DNA of 21,745 bases from RGIG9079 sp964567845 (lineage in GTDB: Bacteria; Bacteroidota; Bacteroidia; Bacteroidales; Marinifilaceae), in contig CAZMOG010000028.1 in the NCBI GenBank assembly GCA_964567845.1, positions 1-21,745 of the forward strand, given 5' to 3'. The notes under the pieces were generated by a model, which saw nothing but the letters and a program-made list of their open reading frames with translations, ran no database searches and was not told the origin of the DNA. A program made the translations under genes and the position numbers. This document shows positions 18,031 through 21,745 of this stretch, one piece after another. The first letter of the stretch is position 1. Every line of letters begins with the position of its first letter.

Positions 18031-18768
18031 TTAGTAGATTGCATCCTTGTATACCTCTTCACCAATAACCTCTATTTCAATATCGGTTGCTTGCTTAGGA
18101 GGTTTTGATAATTGAGTGTTAGATTGCTGAGATTCAGTATTAGCTTTGGCATTTTCTTTAGGCTCATCCTGTTTCACAACTTGCTCTTCCTCTTTATTAC
18201 TCTTCTTCAACTCCTCCTGCTTTTTCTGTTCTGCTCTCTTCTTACGCGCAGCCTCCTCCTTCTTTTTCTTATTAGGAGATTCAATTATCACATCTTGATT
18301 TTCATCAGATTCATCACTTGAGGATGATTTATCCCAGAAAGGAGTCTCCGAACCATTATCAGAGGAATTATTAATATCACCAACTCCTGATTCTATTTTC
18401 TTCTCATCCAGGGTTGAATTCAAAGTATAATAAACAACTCCACCAATTGCAGCCAACACAACAACGGCAATTGCAACTATTAACAACAATTTCTTATTAC
18501 CACTTTGAGCATTGGGAATTAATCCCCAATCCAAGTCACATGCCTTAGCAAAACTGATTACATCGGTTCTTGAAACAGGCACCTCTACCCCTGAAGAGAT
18601 TTTAATTCCATTGATATAAGTTCCATTAGAACTTTTATCAAGAATGTAATACGTACCATCATTTCCAATCTTCAAAACGGCATGGAAACGACTCGTTACA
18701 TTTGATGTATCGTACAGACAAATATCACATTCCGGATCTCTACCTATATTGTATATCGTCTTTTTCAT
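18031..18768 (-). CDS. FHA-TM protein with charged coiled-coil tail
   Basis: A 245-aa single-pass membrane protein. The N-terminal FHA domain (about 1-85) has IGR (Arg10), TSRFH (Ser26, His29) and SSNGT (Asn48), all intact. One membrane segment (about 93-115) is followed by an acidic Ser-rich stretch and then a long Lys/Glu/Gln-rich region (about 165-215) with a TolA-like, helical or coiled-coil composition. The tail is outside the cytosol if the FHA domain is cytosolic. It starts 20 nt after the PP2C stop and precedes the FHA-protease gene. Likely a phosphothreonine-reading link to the periplasm; the low-complexity tail could span toward the cell wall or outer membrane. No enzymatic domain. 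Confidence 0.88.
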   Translation of the reverse strand: MKKTIYNIGRDPECDICLYDTSNVTSRFHAVLKIGNDGTYYILDKSSNGTYINGIKISSGVEVPVSRTDVISFAKACDLDWGLIPNAQSGNKKLLLIVAIAVVVLAAIGGVVYYTLNSTLDEKKIESGVGDINNSSDNGSETPFWDKSSSSDESDENQDVIIESPNKKKKEEAARKKRAEQKKQEELKKSNKEEEQVVKQDEPKENAKANTESQQSNTQLSKPPKQATDIEIEVIGEEVYKDAIY

Positions 18769-18788
18769 TACATTTATGATACTTTAAC

Positions 18789-19751
18789 TTATCGTACATC
18801 CATATAATTATTCCCAACGGAATCTTTTACAACACTATCAACCTTTTCAATTGTTGCCGGTTTTGTTTCATCAGTATTACCACCATAAATATTTATACAA
18901 TTGAAAATCACGCTAATAAGCAGTAATATGGATAGCACTCCTATAATAATCTTTGTTGTTGTGCTCATCTTGGGTTTTAATTTTGAATTACATGTAACTT
19001 TAAAAAGAGCAGCTGTCAGATTATCATGTCCGCCCCCTGCAGCAAAACCTAAACTATCTACATTCGATGCTGTTGTCACAAGAATTTTTTCCAAATCGCC
19101 CTTGGCAGTTACCAACTTCAAAAATTCAGGTTCAGGCATTGCCCCCCAAAAGCCATCTGAACACAATAAGAATCTGTCACCCGACAGATAAGGCAATTCA
19201 AATATCTCGGGTTCTAAATCTGCCGTAATTCCTAAGGCTTTGGTTATAACATTTGACATGGAAGATGATCTGGCCTGTTCTTCCGAAAGGACCTTGGCTT
19301 GTACCATTTGAAACACCATTGAGTGGTCAAACGTACGGAATACTTTCTTTTTACCTCTCAATTGGTATATTCTACTATCTCCAACATATGTTGCAATCGC
19401 ACTCTTTTTTGAGACAATTATAGCAACTACAGTTGTACCCATTCCAACCAATTCCGGAGTTGCCGAAGCAGTCTCCATTATAACTTGATTGGCATGCTTT
19501 ACAGCATTGGATAATACAACAGAGGGCGAATCATCTACTGTTGCAATAGCTACATCATCAATAATTGTTTTTACCGCCAATTGAGAGGCAACACTTCCTC
19601 CATTCATACCACCCATACCATCACACACAACTATGACGGTTCCAAGCGGCACATCAATCGAGAATGCAAAATCTTGATTCTCTGAACGGTCACCAATTAA
19701 TGATTCAATATAACCATCGACAATAGCCTTTGCCTCAATACGTATAGCCAT
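18789..19751 (-). CDS. PP2C-family Ser/Thr phosphatase, C-terminally membrane anchored
   Basis: A 320-aa PPM/PP2C phosphatase, the counterpart of the kinase and similar in role to PppA. The metal-binding residues are all visible: Asp27 in SENQD, Asp44 in VCDGMGG (44-48), Asp199 in LLCSDG, and Asp243-Asn244 in GGHDN, plus the GDSR motif (124-127). The catalytic fold ends near residue 255; a membrane segment (about 267-286) and a 34-residue tail follow. Most bacterial PP2C proteins of this size are soluble, so the anchor places this one at the inner membrane beside the tail-anchored kinase. It is 18 nt after the first FHA gene and 20 nt before the next. It should remove phosphate from Thr residues bound by the FHA domains. 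Confidence 0.94.
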   Translation of the reverse strand: MAIRIEAKAIVDGYIESLIGDRSENQDFAFSIDVPLGTVIVVCDGMGGMNGGSVASQLAVKTIIDDVAIATVDDSPSVVLSNAVKHANQVIMETASATPELVGMGTTVVAIIVSKKSAIATYVGDSRIYQLRGKKKVFRTFDHSMVFQMVQAKVLSEEQARSSSMSNVITKALGITADLEPEIFELPYLSGDRFLLCSDGFWGAMPEPEFLKLVTAKGDLEKILVTTASNVDSLGFAAGGGHDNLTAALFKVTCNSKLKPKMSTTTKIIIGVLSILLLISVIFNCINIYGGNTDETKPATIEKVDSVVKDSVGNNYMDVR

Positions 19752-19769
19752 AAACTAAATAGTCAATTG

Positions 19770-20480
19770 TTACTTTTTATCAGGTGTAAAAATTCCTGTT
19801 TTCGAAGATGTAAAGGGCGATGGAGCACCTCCTATTGTTCCCTTAGAACCTGAAAATGGTTGACCCTGTTGAGGTTGTTGTGAAAAAGGGCTACGAGCCC
19901 ACGCATTATCAAATGCTGAACCGGAATTTTGTGCCACAGCCTGTGCAGCCTCGCCCCCCTCAAAATGCTCCTTAGGTGCAATTCCTATAGAATCAGCATC
20001 CAATAGAACAAAATACAACTCATAATTCTCTCCAATTGTGATAATATCACCATTCTTACATTCACATGGCTCAAAACCCAAACTATTTCCATTCACCATT
20101 GTTCCACAGGTTGAACCACTATCTTGAATAAATACCAATACACCACTCTTCTCCCCATTATGATGCATCTTTCGTATTACCAAATCTGCGTGGTGATCAG
20201 AGACAGTTGCCTCGGATAAACAAATAGAACAATCTGTAGTTCTTCCTATAGAATTTTGTCCTATATAAAGAGGCCAATATTCTCCCATAGGTGTCTTTGA
20301 AACAGAGAATAAGAAACCCATAATTGGCTTATTCTTAACAACATCCTTATTTGATGTATTAAACTGCTGTGGTTGTTGTGATGTCTGACCACCTACCGGT
20401 TGCTGGGTTCTGGTTTGAAATGCACCAGAAAATGCATTACTCTCGGGTGACATTCCCGGACAGATTGTTTTTGAGCTCAT
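19770..20480 (-). CDS. cytosolic FHA-domain protein, first operon gene
   Basis: A 236-aa soluble protein with no signal or membrane segment. An N-terminal disordered stretch (1-50) is rich in Gln, Thr, Pro and Gly and contains TRTQQP. The FHA domain (about 55-160) has IGR (Arg80), SDHH (Ser94, His97) and STCGT, in which the usual Asn of NGT is Cys125; peptide binding may be altered. The C-terminus (about 185-236) is again Gly/Ser/Pro/Gln rich. Thr-rich disordered ends flanking an FHA domain are typical of FHA regulators that are themselves kinase substrates, such as type VI Fha proteins; this is inference. Its ATG follows a 33-nt A/T-rich leader just downstream of the left inverted repeat, so it would be the first gene expressed when the promoter faces left. 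Confidence 0.9.
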   Translation of the reverse strand: MSSKTICPGMSPESNAFSGAFQTRTQQPVGGQTSQQPQQFNTSNKDVVKNKPIMGFLFSVSKTPMGEYWPLYIGQNSIGRTTDCSICLSEATVSDHHADLVIRKMHHNGEKSGVLVFIQDSGSTCGTMVNGNSLGFEPCECKNGDIITIGENYELYFVLLDADSIGIAPKEHFEGGEAAQAVAQNSGSAFDNAWARSPFSQQPQQGQPFSGSKGTIGGAPSPFTSSKTGIFTPDKK

Positions 20481-20513
20481 AATCTTATATTTAATTGTTA
20501 TTATTACAACACG

Positions 20514-20542
20514 TTCATTCTCCTCTCTTTTTAAGAGAGGGA
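20514..20542. repeat. left inverted repeat of the switch (29 bp)
   Basis: It is the exact reverse complement of 20695-20723, and identity stops at both edges. Within it, CCTCTCTT and AAGAGAGG (20522-20540) form an 8-bp stem with a 3-nt loop, so each repeat is itself nearly palindromic. Confidence 0.95.
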
Positions 20543-20653
20543 TTTGAGTTCTATCATTCTGATTTAATGCTGATTAGCTTAATGGAGTTAATGAGTTTGT
20601 TTTTCGATGAGAGAATATAAGTGTAGTTTCTATTATGATAAATAAATAATTTT

Positions 20654-20684
20654 TTTGGTTTCTACACAAAATTTTATACCTTTG
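20654..20684 (+). promoter_or_regulatory. Bacteroidetes-type promoter within the invertible segment
   Basis: The -33 element TTTG (20654-20657) is separated by 19 bp from TACCTTTG (20677-20684), an exact match to TAnnTTTG. The expected start site is at about 20690-20692, just before the right repeat. It now reads rightward, antisense to the recombinase 3' end; after inversion it would drive the leftward operon. Confidence 0.88.
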
Positions 20685-20694
20685 CAACATTCTG

Positions 20695-20723
20695 TCCCTC
20701 TCTTAAAAAGAGAGGAGAATGAA
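20695..20723. repeat. right inverted repeat of the switch (29 bp)
   Basis: Perfect inverted copy of 20514-20542, 15 bp from the stop codon of the recombinase. It contains the same internal stem (20697-20715). No T-tract follows on either strand, so it is a poor intrinsic terminator. Confidence 0.95.
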
Positions 20724-20738
20724 ATTATTTGAACCTAT

Positions 20739-21653
20739 TTACAAGTCTTTAAGTATTAATCTATTTGCATTATCAATAACGGAGGTATTCAAAGAATTAA
20801 GATAGATTTGGGTTGTTCGTTCTGAATTATGCCCCATGCCCTCGCATATAACGGAAATTGGTATATTTTTAGACTTTGCAATACTTGCCCAGGAATGACG
20901 TGCAACATACATTGACAACGGGAAAGGAGCATCAACCATTTCGGATATAATTTTCAATTTTTTATTAACCGAATGTAAAGCATTTCTATAATTTGCCAAT
21001 GCCTTACTTTCATTCATGATCATGGGCAGAAGATATGAAGAGGAATAATTGGGATACCTTTCCACTATCTCTTCCATACATTTTTCCCATTTTATACTTA
21101 AAAGTTGTCCGGTCTTTTTTCTGCGATAAGTAAGTAATTGAGCATTCAAATCTCGTTTCTTAAGATAAGCCATATCAATAAAAGACATTCCACGAGTATA
21201 AAAGCTAAATAAGAACATATCTCGTGCGAATTCCAAACTATCATCATGAGAAAGATCCAAATGCTTTATTTTTCTTATAATCCCAATAGGAACAGCTCTC
21301 TTTATAGTCTTATCTATACCTGTATATACATGTTTGAAGATATTTTGTTGCTTAACATATCGATCCTCAACGGCTCTATTATAAACAGCTCTTAATACCC
21401 TAATATAGAACGATGTAGTATTCTTAACCAAACCTCGCTCTTTTAGAAAAGATTCGTATAGGACGATTATTTCATTGCTTAAATCCTTAAGTAAAATATC
21501 CCTTCCTTGCATGTATAATTTAAAACTATTAAGTGTAGCAAGATATGTTTCGGCTGTTCTGTACTTTCCTGCTGCTTTAAGAGAATTGATTAGGTTGTAC
21601 ATATATACGTACAGGGTTGTCCTTGATTTTGTTTGATATTTGTTGTGTTTCAT
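20739..21653 (-). CDS. tyrosine recombinase, probable promoter invertase
   Basis: A 304-aa tyrosine recombinase started at the ATG at 21653; the frame extends to 21692, but those extra 13 residues begin at the foot of a terminator hairpin. An N-terminal SAM-like core-binding domain (about 10-105) is followed by the catalytic domain with Arg154 (TRGMS), Lys179/180 (RRKKTG), Arg252 in YVARHS, His275 in GMGH and nucleophile Tyr284 (TQIY). The first His of the usual HxxR is Tyr249, as is common in Bacteroidetes members including known promoter invertases. Its stop lies 15 bp from the right repeat of the switch. Size, motif and position fit a DNA invertase rather than a phage or element integrase, and no other mobile genes are present. 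A solitary integrase from a decayed element is the alternative. Confidence 0.88.
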   Translation of the reverse strand: MKHNKYQTKSRTTLYVYMYNLINSLKAAGKYRTAETYLATLNSFKLYMQGRDILLKDLSNEIIVLYESFLKERGLVKNTTSFYIRVLRAVYNRAVEDRYVKQQNIFKHVYTGIDKTIKRAVPIGIIRKIKHLDLSHDDSLEFARDMFLFSFYTRGMSFIDMAYLKKRDLNAQLLTYRRKKTGQLLSIKWEKCMEEIVERYPNYSSSYLLPMIMNESKALANYRNALHSVNKKLKIISEMVDAPFPLSMYVARHSWASIAKSKNIPISVICEGMGHNSERTTQIYLNSLNTSVIDNANRLILKDL

Positions 21654-21693
21654 AAAAATGTATTGGGGATTAACACAAATTTTGAGGAACAAA

Positions 21694-21737
21694 AAGAGGG
21701 TGACTCAAAAGTCTTTTGACTGATGAGTCACCCTCTT
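21694..21737 (-). terminator. strong hairpin terminator upstream of the recombinase gene
   Basis: A perfect 14-bp stem (21694-21707 pairing with 21724-21737) encloses a loop that can itself pair AGTC with GACT. On the minus strand the stem runs into five T residues (with the stem's last two), so it can end a transcript entering from beyond the window. On the plus strand only CTATATTT follows. Only about 40 nt separate it from the recombinase ATG, and I see no convincing promoter there. Confidence 0.7.
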
Positions 21738-21745
21738 CTATATTT

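Larger units (their letters stand above)
20514..20723. other. invertible promoter segment (phase-variation switch), apparently OFF
   Basis: A 210-bp segment with perfect 29-bp inverted ends and a 152-bp interior (20543-20694) carrying one promoter facing right. Mirror inversion would move that promoter's start site to about 20546, pointing left, about 66 nt before the ATG of the first FHA gene. In the present orientation I find no comparable TAnnTTTG motif on the minus strand between 20481 and 20738. The adjacent recombinase is the natural enzyme. No flanking target duplication is seen, which argues against a simple transposed element. Established parallels are the recombinase-flipped capsule promoters of Bacteroides. 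Read-through from the recombinase gene remains possible. Confidence 0.85.

Noticed and set aside
1756..20480. Type VI secretion cluster
   Set aside because: The regulatory parts are similar, but no sheath, tube, spike, baseplate, ClpV or membrane-core gene is found in the window.
20514..20723. The inverted-repeat segment as a small transposed element (MITE) instead of a switch
   Set aside because: No direct duplication flanks it (ACACG on the left, ATTAT on the right), it contains an exact promoter, and a tyrosine recombinase rather than a transposase is adjacent.
20719..20805. Short plus-strand reading frame starting in the right repeat (about 27 codons)
   Set aside because: It lies antisense to the recombinase 3' end, has no recognisable product, and its start is fixed by the repeat sequence; only the transcript direction is of interest.
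21694..21737. Terminal inverted repeat of an insertion sequence
   Set aside because: The stem is a compact hairpin with a short loop and a T-run on the minus strand, better explained as a terminator; the window ends before any transposase could be seen.
1..21745. CRISPR arrays, tRNA or rRNA genes, restriction or toxin-antitoxin genes
   Set aside because: No regularly spaced repeats, no cloverleaf or rRNA-like sequence, and no recognisable nuclease, methylase or toxin domain was seen among the genes or gaps.

Overview
The window comes from a member of the Bacteroidetes, most likely a gut-type Bacteroidales. Support: a promoter with the Bacteroidetes consensus (TTTG-N19-TAnnTTTG), BACON-domain lipoproteins, acidic residues just after a lipoprotein cysteine, A-rich rather than Shine-Dalgarno-type leaders, and an integrase of the type that has Tyr in place of the first catalytic His. 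All 18 genes lie on the minus strand, so the region reads from right to left.

Right end (20481-21745): a tyrosine recombinase gene, preceded by a strong hairpin, and a 210-bp segment bounded by two perfect 29-bp inverted repeats (20514-20542 and 20695-20723). Inside the segment is one exact Bacteroidetes promoter. As sequenced it points right, away from the large operon and into the 3' end of the recombinase gene. Flipping the segment would place the same promoter about 66 nt upstream of the first operon ATG. This is the layout of a phase-variation switch, captured here apparently OFF.

Centre (1756-20480): 17 tightly packed genes with ATGA or TAATG overlaps or gaps of 1-29 nt, apparently one transcription unit of about 18.7 kb. 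In order: cytosolic FHA protein; PP2C phosphatase with a C-terminal anchor; FHA-TM-charged tail protein; FHA-FHA-TM-trypsin-like protease; secreted protein with repeated KDG-type modules; tail-anchored Ser/Thr kinase; outer-membrane beta-barrel-like protein; zinc-ribbon-TM protein; small secreted protein; secreted von Willebrand A protein; ABC ATPase and MacB/FtsX-like permease; large BACON-repeat lipoprotein; two FHA-DUF805 membrane proteins; and a small lipoprotein.

Left end (12-1704): after an intrinsic terminator, a second BACON lipoprotein with two tandem C-terminal modules.

Taken together, six FHA domains, a kinase and a phosphatase sit at or in the inner membrane, with periplasmic, outer-membrane and probable surface partners. 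The kit (Ser/Thr kinase, PP2C, FHA, vWA, LolCDE/MacB-like ABC pair, lipoproteins) parallels the threonine-phosphorylation module of type VI secretion (PpkA, PppA, Fha, TagQRST), but no secretion apparatus gene is present. I infer a phase-variable, envelope-spanning phospho-signalling system with surface adhesin-like outputs. I know of no described system with this composition; its function is unknown.
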